Positions 51,701-60,401 of a stretch of DNA of 64,000 nt are shown here, in pieces. Numbering within the stretch: position 1 is the stretch's first letter; each line of letters opens with the position of its first letter. The translations under genes and the position numbers were made by a program. This DNA is from an uncultured Prevotella sp. GTDB taxonomy: Bacteria; Bacteroidota; Bacteroidia; Bacteroidales; Bacteroidaceae. The DNA lies in the NCBI GenBank assembly GCA_944321295.1, contig CALUKU010000007.1:24248-88247 (forward strand), given 5' to 3'. A model generated the notes under the pieces. It did no database searches. It was not told the DNA's origin and saw only the letters and a program-made list of their open reading frames with translations.

Positions 51701-54551
51701 CGTCGAGTGCGTGCGCTGGAACGACATGTCGGGCGGCAACAACGCCACGAGCCGCCGGTATTACGACGGACTGGGGCGCCCGTCGCAGACGGTCGACAAC
51801 GCCGTGGGCGCATCCGGCAAGACGGTGCGCACCCTTCAGGAGTACGACCCTCGCGGGCGTGAACGCCGCGGCTGGCTTCCCGCCGTCGGCGGTGCCATGG
51901 GCGAGGTGTCGGTGGATGAGTTCGCCCGCCTGTCGGCCTCTACTTACGGCGGTGACGCCCATGCCTACGGCGACCGCAGCTACGACGCCGCCGACCGTCC
52001 GCTGCGCACGTCCACCCCGGGCGACGCCTGGCACTCGGCCGGCAAGGGCAAGACCACGGCCTACGTCACCAACGGGCCCGACAATCCCGTCAAGCTCTAC
52101 CACGCAGCCCTCAGCGGCTCGTCGCTCATCAAGGACGGCCTTTATCCCGACGGCACGCTGCAAGGGCGGCTCGACACCGACGAGGACGGCCGCACGCTGC
52201 TGACCTTCACCGACAAGCGCGGGCGCAAGGTGCTCGAGCGCCGCGGCGGCTCCAACGACACCTATTTCGTCTACGACGACCTCGACCGCTTGCGCTTCGT
52301 GCTGTCGCCGCAATACCAGGAGTCGGGCTACAAGGACAAGTACGCCTACGAGTACCGTTACGACGAGCGCGGCAACATAGTCAAGAGGATACTGCCCGGC
52401 TGCGCCGTAGACCAATACTGGTACGACTGCGCCGGCCGCCTGACGTTCGAGAGCCTGCAGGGCGCGGCGGGCTACTCTTACCGCTTCCGCCTTTACGACC
52501 GCTACGGCCGGCTCTGCGTCCAGGGGCTTTGCTCCGACTGCGACCGCTCGTTCAGCGGCGCCTCGCGCACGCCCCGCGTCACTTACACGGGCGGGCAGGG
52601 GCTTCTCGGCACGGGCTACTCGCTCGCGCCGCAGGGGCTGCTCAGGGGAAGGCTCAAGCTTGAGCGCGCGTTGTATTACGACGGTTACGGCTTCGCCGAC
52701 GTGTCGGCGTTCCAAGGGCTCGCCCACACTACGCCCGGCAGTGCCGACGGCCTGCAGACGGGCGCCGTGACGGCCTCGTCGGACGGCTCGCTGCTCTACG
52801 CCGTCCTGTCCTACGACGCCAAGGGGCGTCTTACTACCTCCGCGTCGACGACCCTCGGCGGCAGGGTCGAGACGTCCTCCACGTCATACACCTATACCGG
52901 CAACCCGTCAGAAACCGCCTACTCGCTGTCGGGCGTCATGAGCGCCTCGCAGTCGTCCGACTATTATCCCGTGTGCGACAAGCCGCGGTCGTCGGTGCTT
53001 TCGGTTTCACTCGGCGGGCGCACGTCAAGCCAGCGCACCGCCCTTTACGCCTACGACGACTTGGGGCGCCTGGAGTCAGTCGCCCGAGGCGGCTCGGCAG
53101 GAACAACCAGCTACGAGTACGACCTTCACGGCCGGCCGACGGCAGTCAGCTCAAAGGCCTTCGAGGAGGAGCTGTTCTATACGGGCGGTAACGGCGAGCC
53201 GTGCTACGGCGGCGGCATAAGCAGCGTTGAGTGGCGCAACCCCAACTACCCGAAGCTCCGCGGCTACATGTACTACTATGACGCCTTGGGACGGCTCGAG
53301 TCTGCCGTCTACGGCGAGAACGAGGGCCTGGCGACCAATCCCAACCGCTATAACGAAACCGTGCTCGAGTACACGGAGAACGGAGCGATAAAGCGTTTCC
53401 AGCGGCGTGGACTCAAGCAGAACAATGTCTACGGCAAGATAGACAACCTCCACATAAGCCTTGACGGCAACCGCGTGGTGCACGTCGACGACGACGCCCT
53501 GCCCGTAGCGCGCAAGGGAGCGGTCGACTTCACCGACAGCAGTGAGCGCCAGACTGAATACACCTATAACGCTGACGGCGCCTTGACGGGCGACGCCAAC
53601 CGCGGAATAGCCAAAATCGACTACGACGCGTGCGGCTATCCACGGCGTGTGCAGTTCATGGACGGCAGCGTGACGGAGTACGTCTATACGGTTACGGGCG
53701 TGAAATTGCGCACGGTGCACCGCACGGCAGTGCCGGGCATAAGCGTGGCCTTCGGGCAGACGCGCGAGCTGACGGAGGGCGAAACGCTGAGCGCGGACTC
53801 GACCGACTACCTTGGCAACCTAATCCTTGAGGACGGCGAGGCGTCGAAGTATCTTTTCGAGGGAGGCTACTGCTCGTTCGACGGTGACGGAATAAGCTTC
53901 CATTACTATGACCGCGACCACCAGGGCAACATCCGCGCCGTAGTCAATTCCGACGGAACCGTTGAGCAGATAATGAACTACTATCCCTTCGGCACACCCT
54001 TCAGCGATGGCACCGCTCTGAACCCTGACTATCAGCCCTACAAGTACAACGGCAAGGAGTTCGAGTCGATGCACGGCCGCAACGCCTACGACTACGGCGC
54101 GAGGTTCTACGACCCCCTGCTGCCGACGTGGGACAGGATGGACCCGCTGTGCGAGAAGTATTACCATGTAAGCCCGTACGCGTACTGTTTGAATAATCCC
54201 GTAAGGTTTTATGACAAAGACGGTTGTGCGCCGGGGGATTTTTTCCCGACGGTGGAGGAAGCGGCCATAGACTTCGGACTATTTTATAATGATAACTCAA
54301 TAAGAGAGAAAAGGGAATATGGTTCTTATATAATTAAGGTCAGGAATATGAATGGCGAATGGGGTTACACTTATACGGTTCCAGTAACGGGGACAAATAA
54401 TGGAGTTAAAATAGAAAGCGGTTATTGGGGACACTTGAAAGTGGCGGACGTTCATACCCATGGAGCAAGTACGCATTATGATGAGCACAAATATAGGGAT
54501 AATGAATTCTCCGGTATGAGAGACGATGAAAATAGAATATTATCTTCATAA
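48792..54551 (+). CDS. Full-length Rhs-repeat polymorphic toxin protein, C-terminal domain cut by a stop
   Basis: A 1919-residue secreted protein. A signal peptide (RVILSIVLIAACAVGLSAQ) precedes the Bacteroidetes-type N-terminal domain (PDISIPIYTIKLGSYSLPISISYHASGIKVADV, GLGWTLNAGGAISR). YD/Rhs repeats begin around 840 and the Rhs core hallmark YDYGARFYDPLLPTWDRMDPL is at ~1770-1790. Rhs proteins form a shell around a C-terminal toxin. The tip after SPYAYCLNNP (about 130 aa) contains VADVHTHGAS and YRDNEFSGMRDDEN, resembling JAB/DUF4329-type domains. TAA at 54,549 stops the frame, yet the same frame stays open to 54,815 with family-like residues (DSYLATPNGSLKKYD). The toxin is probably truncated or inactive. 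Confidence 0.9.
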   Translation: MNMKRVILSIVLIAACAVGLSAQTHVADSLLPLSPQAASLARYGEYPVSYATGVPDISIPIYTIKLGSYSLPISISYHASGIKVADVASTVGLGWTLNAGGAISRTVEGAPDLRHAVGRTDPKGRRYETYYRDYGNLKALVDSAAAGHADAKFLDLLSEAPSLTEYDTASDAYTFNFAGKTGTFRYSHEDSCFIPLAYHPFRIQCFPETSRDLHDSRFYIYDTDGVDYHFCETECSGVATDELTTDVSTWYVSRIVTPYGDIKFNYDIGEVYEWYAYSGTITVGEFLEKNRFEYGFSSSYKAHAIGGTTKCICRPKLLTSIEWDGNEVRFHYADDRKDAWKARLTKIEIVNSEGEVLRTVTLGNGSYWGGIAAESGSPGNMRMMLDSLTISDEGVYTFSYQRNKALPEYDKKGMNEDGHSCHTDYWGYYNGRSTRYSVPEEVLSWAYAQFSQSFADKDRFLADAADRTPVEEKAKYGIIREIKYPTGGRTVFEFESNKSVNGQTLYGGLRVKSVSNYGASGESLGRKSYTYGVANATTDYPSAMMCYKSYSLWGPSGYLFDNILNKFITCLSDARFPYNGGNPVVYSTVTETDDEGCKSVYSYSSYPECVNLNGYAEKGIHPEFTLPALNDYGGCAPYLESVERFGSDGTSVTTERYVYDPVIIKDFNVGNRLACVYSYRYLTNLDYAPTQLKSDVINERTILYKPITAHAFVLDLTAKETTDHTTGVTTRETYTYDSLHRTLQPKTVTMVNSDGRTFTTEYEYAFESDDPVAEAMTDCFYNDAVTGVKTSCGGTPLKENVTRYTSVERDGHPFFYPEYEYESVLGGALNEVVHYCDYDTLGNPRTVIANRADTASVVWGYGSRYPVARVLGLAYGSLPRQAVSALESAVSQSDVSSALASLRGQLSGRALVSGWSHRPLFGVSSAVAANGYAVNYGYTDGGRLSSISDADGIKNLYSYHYGGGASSGNYVECVRWNDMSGGNNATSRRYYDGLGRPSQTVDNAVGASGKTVRTLQEYDPRGRERRGWLPAVGGAMGEVSVDEFARLSASTYGGDAHAYGDRSYDAADRPLRTSTPGDAWHSAGKGKTTAYVTNGPDNPVKLYHAALSGSSLIKDGLYPDGTLQGRLDTDEDGRTLLTFTDKRGRKVLERRGGSNDTYFVYDDLDRLRFVLSPQYQESGYKDKYAYEYRYDERGNIVKRILPGCAVDQYWYDCAGRLTFESLQGAAGYSYRFRLYDRYGRLCVQGLCSDCDRSFSGASRTPRVTYTGGQGLLGTGYSLAPQGLLRGRLKLERALYYDGYGFADVSAFQGLAHTTPGSADGLQTGAVTASSDGSLLYAVLSYDAKGRLTTSASTTLGGRVETSSTSYTYTGNPSETAYSLSGVMSASQSSDYYPVCDKPRSSVLSVSLGGRTSSQRTALYAYDDLGRLESVARGGSAGTTSYEYDLHGRPTAVSSKAFEEELFYTGGNGEPCYGGGISSVEWRNPNYPKLRGYMYYYDALGRLESAVYGENEGLATNPNRYNETVLEYTENGAIKRFQRRGLKQNNVYGKIDNLHISLDGNRVVHVDDDALPVARKGAVDFTDSSERQTEYTYNADGALTGDANRGIAKIDYDACGYPRRVQFMDGSVTEYVYTVTGVKLRTVHRTAVPGISVAFGQTRELTEGETLSADSTDYLGNLILEDGEASKYLFEGGYCSFDGDGISFHYYDRDHQGNIRAVVNSDGTVEQIMNYYPFGTPFSDGTALNPDYQPYKYNGKEFESMHGRNAYDYGARFYDPLLPTWDRMDPLCEKYYHVSPYAYCLNNPVRFYDKDGCAPGDFFPTVEEAAIDFGLFYNDNSIREKREYGSYIIKVRNMNGEWGYTYTVPVTGTNNGVKIESGYWGHLKVADVHTHGASTHYDEHKYRDNEFSGMRDDENRILSS

Positions 54552-54815
54552 AGTAGGTTAAAAATTAAAAAAAAGAATAAAGATATAGGAAGCGCTAATA
54601 TTTTAGGTATAGATTCCTATCTTGCTACGCCGAATGGTTCATTGAAGAAATATGACCATAAGTCAGGAAAGATATCGACAATAAGTGAGGATATGCCAAG
54701 CGACCCAATAGATCCGACGCGTGTAAACTCTGTTCCAAGCCATAAAGAAAACAATGTGTTGGATGATACTAAAATGCTTAATATTCTAAGGAAATTTATG
54801 TATAATGAATTTTAA
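54552..54815 (+). pseudogene. Rest of the Rhs toxin domain beyond the in-frame stop
   Basis: Same reading frame as the rhs gene, 87 codons to a stop at 54,813. DIGSANILGIDSYLATPNGS and LKKYDHKSGKISTISEDMP continue the JAB/DUF4329-like domain started before the TAA; the GYL-TPxG pattern is typical of the end of that domain. The frame ends 11 bases inside the start of the immunity gene, the usual toxin-immunity overlap, which supports a formerly continuous toxin. Confidence 0.7.
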
Positions 54816-55254
54816 GATTTATTTTATGAGAAAGAGATTATTGTTTTTATTACCATATTTAATCTGCGTAATAGCAGGTTGGGGCTTAGGTTATTGCGTA
54901 TTTGAAGTTGATCGTGATAAAGCTAAACAACAAGCAACTAAAATCATTACAAATGAAGGTGAAGTATATGAGAAATTGTATTTTAAACGTTCAGCTGAAT
55001 ATGGTTATGTACCCGAAGAGTGTGTACTAAGACGCTCTGACGGACTTATACCTGACGCAAAAACAGCATTGAAAGTGGGTACGACTATTTTATTAAAAAT
55101 AAACGAAAATACTGGTACGTTTTATGATAAATATACGGTTAAACTTATAAATGAAACAGTTTGGGTGGTTAGTATAAGTGCTGGAAGAGGTGGTGCGTCT
55201 GTTTATCTGCAGAAATCTGACGGAAGGATTTTATACTTATTCTTTTGGAAATAA
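54805..55254 (+). CDS. NTF2-fold immunity-type protein
   Basis: A 149-residue protein: one N-terminal membrane or signal segment (LLFLLPYLICVIAGWGLGYCV) and an NTF2-like domain. The pattern GLIPDAKTALKVGTTILLKI, YTVKLINETVWVVSIS and GGASVYLQKSDGRILYLFF matches the YbbC/YhhH type of immunity protein (Imm-NTF2-2). An internal ATG at 54,826 could be the start. Its position directly after the JAB-like tip indicates that it neutralises that toxin, in the periplasm or at the membrane. AT-rich. Confidence 0.78.
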   Translation: MNFKIYFMRKRLLFLLPYLICVIAGWGLGYCVFEVDRDKAKQQATKIITNEGEVYEKLYFKRSAEYGYVPEECVLRRSDGLIPDAKTALKVGTTILLKINENTGTFYDKYTVKLINETVWVVSISAGRGGASVYLQKSDGRILYLFFWK

Positions 55255-55359
55255 TTTTTGACGTATATGGTATGTGGATGATATTACAGATTGGTGATAA
55301 ACAAGTTAAAAGTAAATTAATTCTTGGTATGTGAAAATAGAACATTGTTTTTTGTAAAC

Positions 55360-58095
55360 ATGAATAAAATAATGTTTTACACGGCCTACGTCACCAACGG
55401 GCCAGACAATCTCGTTAAGCTCTACCACTCGGCCCTCAGAGGCTCGTCGCTCGTCAAGGACGGCCGCACGCTGCTGACCTTCACCGACAAGCGCGGGCGC
55501 AAGGTGCTTGAGCGCCGCGGCGGTTCCAACGACACCTATTTCGTCTACGACGACCTCGACCGCCTGCGCTTCGTGCTGTCGCCGCAGTACCAGGAGTCGG
55601 GCTACAAGGACAAGTACGCCTACGAGTACCGTTACGACGAGCGCGGCAACATAGTCAAGAAGATACTGCCCGGCTGCGCCGTGGACCAATACTGGTACGA
55701 CGGCGCCGGCCGCCTGACGTTCGAGAGCCTGCAGGGCGCGGAGGGCTACTCTTACCGCTTCCGCCTTTACGACCGCTACGGCCGGCTCTGCGTCCAGGGG
55801 CTTTGCTCCGACTGCGACCGCTCGTTCAGCGGCGCCTCGCGCACGCCCCGCGTCACTTACACGGGCGGGCAGGGGCTTCTCGGCACGGGCTACTCGCTCG
55901 CGCCGCAGGGGCTGCTCAGGGGAAGGCTCAAGCTTGAGCGCGCGTTGTATTACGACGGTTACGGCTTCGCCGACGTGTCGGCGTTCCAAGGGCTCGCCCA
56001 CACTACGCCCGGCAGTGCCGACGGCCTGCAGACGGGCGCCGTGACGGCCTCGTCGGACGGCTCGCTGCTCTACGCCGTCCTGTCCTACGACGCCAAGGGG
56101 CGTCTTACTACCTCCGCGTCGACGACCCTCGGCGGCAGGGTCGAGACGTCCTCCACGTCATACACCTATACCGGCAACCCGTCAGAAACCGCCTACTCGC
56201 TGTCGGGCGTCATGAGCGCCTCGCAGTCGTCCGACTATTATCCCGTGTGCGACAAGCCGCGGTCGTCGGTGCTTTCGGTTTCACTCGGCGGGCGCACGTC
56301 AAGCCAGCGCACCGCCCTTTACGCCTACGACGACTTGGGGCGCCTGGAGTCAGTCGCCCGAGGCGGCTCGGCAGGAACAACCAGCTACGAGTACGACCTT
56401 CACGGCCGGCCGACGGCAGTCAGCTCAAAGGCCTTCGAGGAGGAGCTGTTCTATACGGGCGGTAACGGCGAGCCGTGCTACGGCGGCGGCATAAGCAGCG
56501 TTGAGTGGCGCAACCCCAACTATCCGAAGCTCCGCGGCTACATGTACTACTATGACGCCTTGGGACGGCTCGAGTCGGCCGTCTACGGCGAGAACGAGGG
56601 CCTGACGACCAACCCGAACCGCTATAACGAAACCGTGCTCGAGTACACGGAGAACGGAGCGATAAAGCGTTTCCAGCGGCGTGGACTTAAGCAGAACAAT
56701 GTTTACGGTAAGATAGACAACCTGCACATAAGCCTTGACGGCAACCGCGTGGTGCACGTCGATGACGACGCCCTGCCCGTAGCGCGCAAGGGCTCGGTGG
56801 ACTTCACCGACAGCGGTGAGCGCCAAACTGAATACACCTATAACTCTGACGGCGCCTTGACGGGCGACGCCAACCGCGGGATAGCCAAAATCGACTATGA
56901 CGCGTGCGGCTATCCACGGCGCGTGCAGTTCATGGACGGCAGCGTGACGGAGTACGTCTATACGGTTACGGGCGTAAAGCTGCGCACGGTGCACCGTACT
57001 GCCGTGCCAGGCATAAGCGTGGCTTTCGGGCAGACGCGTGAGCTGACGGAGGGCGAAACGCTGAGTGCGGACTCGACCGACTACTTGGGCAACCTAATCC
57101 TTGAGGACGGCGAGCCGTCGAAATATCTTTTCGAGGGAGGCTACTGCTCGTTCGATAGTGACGGAATCAGCTACCATTACTACGACCGCGACCACCAGGG
57201 CAACATCCGCGCCGTTGTCAACTCGGACGGAACCGTAGAGCAGATAATGAACTACTATCCCTTCGGCGCGCCCTTCAGCGACAACACCGCGATGAACCCC
57301 GACCTCCAGCCCTACAAGTACAACGGCAAGGAGTTCGAGGCGATGCACGGCCGCCACGCCTACGACTACGGCGCGAGGTTCTACGACCCTCTGCTGCCGA
57401 CGTGGGACAGGATGGATCCGCTGTGCGAGAAGTATTACCATGTAAGCCCGTACGCATATTGCGCAAACGACCCGGTGAACAGGATAGACCTGTTCGGATT
57501 GAGGGATTACGATATGGACGAGCTTGACGATGAAGAGAAGTGGAAGCAGTTTGACGTAGACAAAGACAGGATAGTGCTTGACGAGCTTGAGGTAATAAAG
57601 AAGGACTTTTGGAAAAGTGCGGCAAATATTTTGAGTGATATAGGTGACCTTTCACAAATTCCAAAGAATTCGGACAAACTGATAAAGTCGTCAACAAAAA
57701 GTCGTATGGTATGGGAAGCGAAGAAATATGTTACAAATAATTATCCATGGACCAAACCTTATTTTAAGGGATTCCATCCGAGTCATTATTATAAGGCTGC
57801 AACGAAAATATACAAAGAAACCGCAGGATTTGGTAAAAATATTGGTAATATAGGAACATTAATCAATGCGTCTGATATGATATTTAATGGTGATATCAAA
57901 GCTTCCAATATTCTTGATTTTGGATTATATGCAATTGTAACCAATGTACCTATAGGTTGGGTCATTGCTGGTGGTTATGCTGTGATTGATATTGGTGTTA
58001 TAAAATCCACCGGCAAGAGCATTGGTAATCATTTAGATGATTTTGTAAGTAATAATACAAAATTTAAAGATGGTGTATTGATAGAATTTTATTAA
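55360..58095 (+). CDS. Orphan Rhs cassette 1 with membrane-type toxin tip
   Basis: A frame of ~911 residues (ATG at 55,360, MNKIMFYTAYVTNGPDN; the frame also contains an upstream TTG). It has no signal peptide; it joins the Rhs core of the full-length gene at TAYVTNGPDN and lacks 19 residues of it (KDGLYPDGTL...DTDED replaced by KDGR). Core DNA is almost identical to the main gene. After DPVNRIDLFGLRDYD comes a new tip of ~200 aa with GHPSHYYKAAT-like and hydrophobic segments (ILDFGLYAIVTNVPIGWVIAGGYAVIDIG), possibly membrane-active. The cassette is probably not secreted as is and serves as a tip donor. Confidence 0.82.
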   Translation: MNKIMFYTAYVTNGPDNLVKLYHSALRGSSLVKDGRTLLTFTDKRGRKVLERRGGSNDTYFVYDDLDRLRFVLSPQYQESGYKDKYAYEYRYDERGNIVKKILPGCAVDQYWYDGAGRLTFESLQGAEGYSYRFRLYDRYGRLCVQGLCSDCDRSFSGASRTPRVTYTGGQGLLGTGYSLAPQGLLRGRLKLERALYYDGYGFADVSAFQGLAHTTPGSADGLQTGAVTASSDGSLLYAVLSYDAKGRLTTSASTTLGGRVETSSTSYTYTGNPSETAYSLSGVMSASQSSDYYPVCDKPRSSVLSVSLGGRTSSQRTALYAYDDLGRLESVARGGSAGTTSYEYDLHGRPTAVSSKAFEEELFYTGGNGEPCYGGGISSVEWRNPNYPKLRGYMYYYDALGRLESAVYGENEGLTTNPNRYNETVLEYTENGAIKRFQRRGLKQNNVYGKIDNLHISLDGNRVVHVDDDALPVARKGSVDFTDSGERQTEYTYNSDGALTGDANRGIAKIDYDACGYPRRVQFMDGSVTEYVYTVTGVKLRTVHRTAVPGISVAFGQTRELTEGETLSADSTDYLGNLILEDGEPSKYLFEGGYCSFDSDGISYHYYDRDHQGNIRAVVNSDGTVEQIMNYYPFGAPFSDNTAMNPDLQPYKYNGKEFEAMHGRHAYDYGARFYDPLLPTWDRMDPLCEKYYHVSPYAYCANDPVNRIDLFGLRDYDMDELDDEEKWKQFDVDKDRIVLDELEVIKKDFWKSAANILSDIGDLSQIPKNSDKLIKSSTKSRMVWEAKKYVTNNYPWTKPYFKGFHPSHYYKAATKIYKETAGFGKNIGNIGTLINASDMIFNGDIKASNILDFGLYAIVTNVPIGWVIAGGYAVIDIGVIKSTGKSIGNHLDDFVSNNTKFKDGVLIEFY

Positions 58096-58106
58096 AAATA
58101 ATATTT

Positions 58107-58547
58107 ATGAATGTTTTAAACTATTTTTATTACAGGGCATATAAGATATATAAAAAATATAATGATATGCCTTCTTCAAGGAGTGTGATGTTTATGGTAA
58201 ATAATATATCATTCTTATTGTTGTTTCCCATGAATATGTTAATCGCAGTATTATTTAAAGGTCCTAATAACATATTTGTTATTATTTTTATTGTCATCAC
58301 TCTAATGGAACAATATTTTATAAAAAAATATTATACAGATAATGGAAGAAGAATTATAGAAAAATATAAGGACGTAAATACATTTAAATATGATAAAATA
58401 TTTTCCATGCTGATGGTGTGTGTATTTATTCCAGTTGTACTGTTTATTTTCGATATTCTTTTTTTGTATTTCATTTTTAAAATGTTCTTACCACTATTAA
58501 ATATAAATATTATAGGTTGTTTATATAGCTGTATTGACTTTTTTTAA
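58107..58547 (+). CDS. Putative membrane immunity protein of cassette 1
   Basis: A 146-residue, AT-rich protein with four hydrophobic segments (about 31-50, 56-70, 100-120, 122-142) and a basic start (NYFYYRAYKIYKKYND). It lies 11 bases after the toxin gene. It is clearly homologous to the product at 63,067, which follows a toxin tip homologous to this one, so toxin and membrane protein have co-diverged. An inner-membrane immunity protein fits a membrane-attacking toxin; no named family is recognised. Confidence 0.72.
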   Translation: MNVLNYFYYRAYKIYKKYNDMPSSRSVMFMVNNISFLLLFPMNMLIAVLFKGPNNIFVIIFIVITLMEQYFIKKYYTDNGRRIIEKYKDVNTFKYDKIFSMLMVCVFIPVVLFIFDILFLYFIFKMFLPLLNINIIGCLYSCIDFF

Positions 58548-58593
58548 TGGAGATAACATGAATGCATATTAGTATATATAAACATTTATTGCC

Positions 58594-59298
58594 ATGGTAG
58601 AGATTGATTTTGAAAGAATATACATTTACACTAAAAGAGTAAGAAATAATTACATTATCTTTTTTCTCCTTTTTGCAGTCTTGTGGCTTCATTATGAGGT
58701 TGATTATAGATCTACATTCCAGAGTTATGCAATTATAAATGATGATTTGGATAGCTTATTGATAAAAATAAAGAAACTTCAAGGCAAAGATGCATCTTTA
58801 TATGCAAACATGGAAAAGGATTCCACTATAAAGATGCGTGAAAATTTGATGGCCTCATCTCCTTCATATCTGTTTTTGGATAAGAGTTCGCTTGAAGGTA
58901 TGAATGTAAGATATGCTTTTATAGGTTTTTATTTGAAAGATGTCAAAAGAAATGTTTATGTATGGATAAATGATATAAATGGATTGGTTGTTGATTTGAG
59001 ATTTTTGTGTGATCCTGATAGAAAACCTTTTGAATATGGTTCATCGTATGAAGAAATCAAGGAAGACATGCGTATCTGCAAGTCATTTGAGGACAACGTA
59101 TTGAAAAAAATCTGCATATACAGGAAGAAATATCATGTTGTGCCGATAATGTGGGCGGGTTGTTGGTTCGGAGAGAATTACAAGGTTTTATCTTACATCC
59201 TGATTTCTCTAATTTTATTATCCTTTGCTCTTTATATATTCAAGATATTCAAAAAGGTGTATTACAGGTTCGTACATAAAAACCGTGTGGAATTATGA
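58594..59298 (+). CDS. Hypothetical protein with terminal membrane segments, between Rhs cassettes
   Basis: A 234-residue protein with one membrane segment near the N-terminus (NYIIFFLLFAVLWLHY) and one near the C-terminus (VLSYILISLILLSFALYIF), and a ~160-residue domain in between. AT-rich like the immunity genes. It overlaps the next Rhs cassette start by four bases. It could be an orphan immunity gene left from an earlier cassette; no family is recognised. Confidence 0.62.
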   Translation: MVEIDFERIYIYTKRVRNNYIIFFLLFAVLWLHYEVDYRSTFQSYAIINDDLDSLLIKIKKLQGKDASLYANMEKDSTIKMRENLMASSPSYLFLDKSSLEGMNVRYAFIGFYLKDVKRNVYVWINDINGLVVDLRFLCDPDRKPFEYGSSYEEIKEDMRICKSFEDNVLKKICIYRKKYHVVPIMWAGCWFGENYKVLSYILISLILLSFALYIFKIFKKVYYRFVHKNRVEL

Positions 59299-60401
59299 AA
59301 TATAAAGTTGTAACGGCAGTCAGTTCTAAAGTATTCGAGGAAGATCCGTTTTATACCAGCGGCCAAGGAGGCATAAGCGTGGCTTTCGGGCAGACGCGCG
59401 AGCTGACGGAGGGCGAAACGCTGAGCGCGGACTCGACCGACTACCTTGGCAACCTCATCCTTGAGGACGGCGGGCCGTCGAAGTACCTTTTCGACGGCGG
59501 CTATTGCTCGTTAGACGGTGACGGAATAAGCTACCATTACTACGACCGCGACCACCAGGGCAACATCCGCGCCGTTGTAAACTCCGACGGAACCGTAGAG
59601 CAGATAATGAACTACTATCCCTTCGGCGCCCCCTTCAGCGACAACACCACGTTTAACCCCGACCACCAGCCCTACAAGTACAACGGCAAGGAGTTCGAGG
59701 CGATGCACGGCCGCAACGCCTACGACTACGGCGCGCGGTTCTACGACCCTCTGCTGCCGACGTGGGACAGGATGGACCCGCTGTGCGAGAAGTATTACCA
59801 CGTAAGTCCGTACGCATATTGCGCAAACGACCCGGTGAATAATGTAGATGTAGACGGCCGAATTATAGTTTTTGCTCAAGGTGTTTCTGATGAATTTATA
59901 AATGCATATAATCAGGTAACCCAATATTTAATAGAACATGGATGTGGTGAGTTTATAAAGATCTTAAATGAAGTTGACGAGATTTATACGATACGGGAGT
60001 CTAGAACAAACTCATTTGATTGGAAGACAAGAACTATTGAGTGGAATCCTTATGTTGGATTAGATACTGGATTAACAATATTGTCTCCAGCTGTTAGATT
60101 GAATCACGAATTAGACCATGCGGCAGAATTTCAGATGAACCCTGAAAGCTATCGTCAGAATATTGTAGAAATCGAAGATGAAAAATCACCAGATTACTAT
60201 TATTCTAGTAAAGAAGAAAAACGTGTAATAACTGGTTCTGAAAAAGAAACAGCCAAGTTGTTAGGAGAAACTGACGACGAGGGAAATACAAGATTTGATC
60301 ATGGTGGTATGTCAATAAAGACATTAAGTCCTATATCAAATAAACCATTGGATGAAAAATTAAGATTTCAATTAGATGTCATATCCAATTATAAATATTG
60401 A
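59295..60401 (+). CDS. Orphan Rhs cassette 2 with zinc-metallopeptidase-like toxin tip
   Basis: A 368-residue frame. Its first 20 residues (TAVSSKVFEEDPFYTSGQG) correspond to an internal part of the Rhs core, then ~200 core residues are missing and it resumes at GISVAFGQTRELTEGE. The core ends at SPYAYCANDPVNNVDVDGR. The tip (~175 aa) contains DWKTRTIEWNPYVGLDTG and SPAVRLNHELDHAAEFQMNP, with an HExxH-like HELDHA zinc site, like the M91/NleD-type peptidase toxins in Bacteroidetes Rhs proteins. No signal peptide, so a silent donor cassette is likely. The next gene overlaps by four bases. Confidence 0.82.
   Translation: MKYKVVTAVSSKVFEEDPFYTSGQGGISVAFGQTRELTEGETLSADSTDYLGNLILEDGGPSKYLFDGGYCSLDGDGISYHYYDRDHQGNIRAVVNSDGTVEQIMNYYPFGAPFSDNTTFNPDHQPYKYNGKEFEAMHGRNAYDYGARFYDPLLPTWDRMDPLCEKYYHVSPYAYCANDPVNNVDVDGRIIVFAQGVSDEFINAYNQVTQYLIEHGCGEFIKILNEVDEIYTIRESRTNSFDWKTRTIEWNPYVGLDTGLTILSPAVRLNHELDHAAEFQMNPESYRQNIVEIEDEKSPDYYYSSKEEKRVITGSEKETAKLLGETDDEGNTRFDHGGMSIKTLSPISNKPLDEKLRFQLDVISNYKY

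Noticed and set aside
51627-52727. 366-codon open frame on the minus strand inside the rhs gene (also 55,306-56,001 and 61,377-62,393)
   Set aside because: Shadow of GC-rich Rhs codons; the translation is Val/Ala/Arg-rich, with no domain, and repeats in each Rhs copy.
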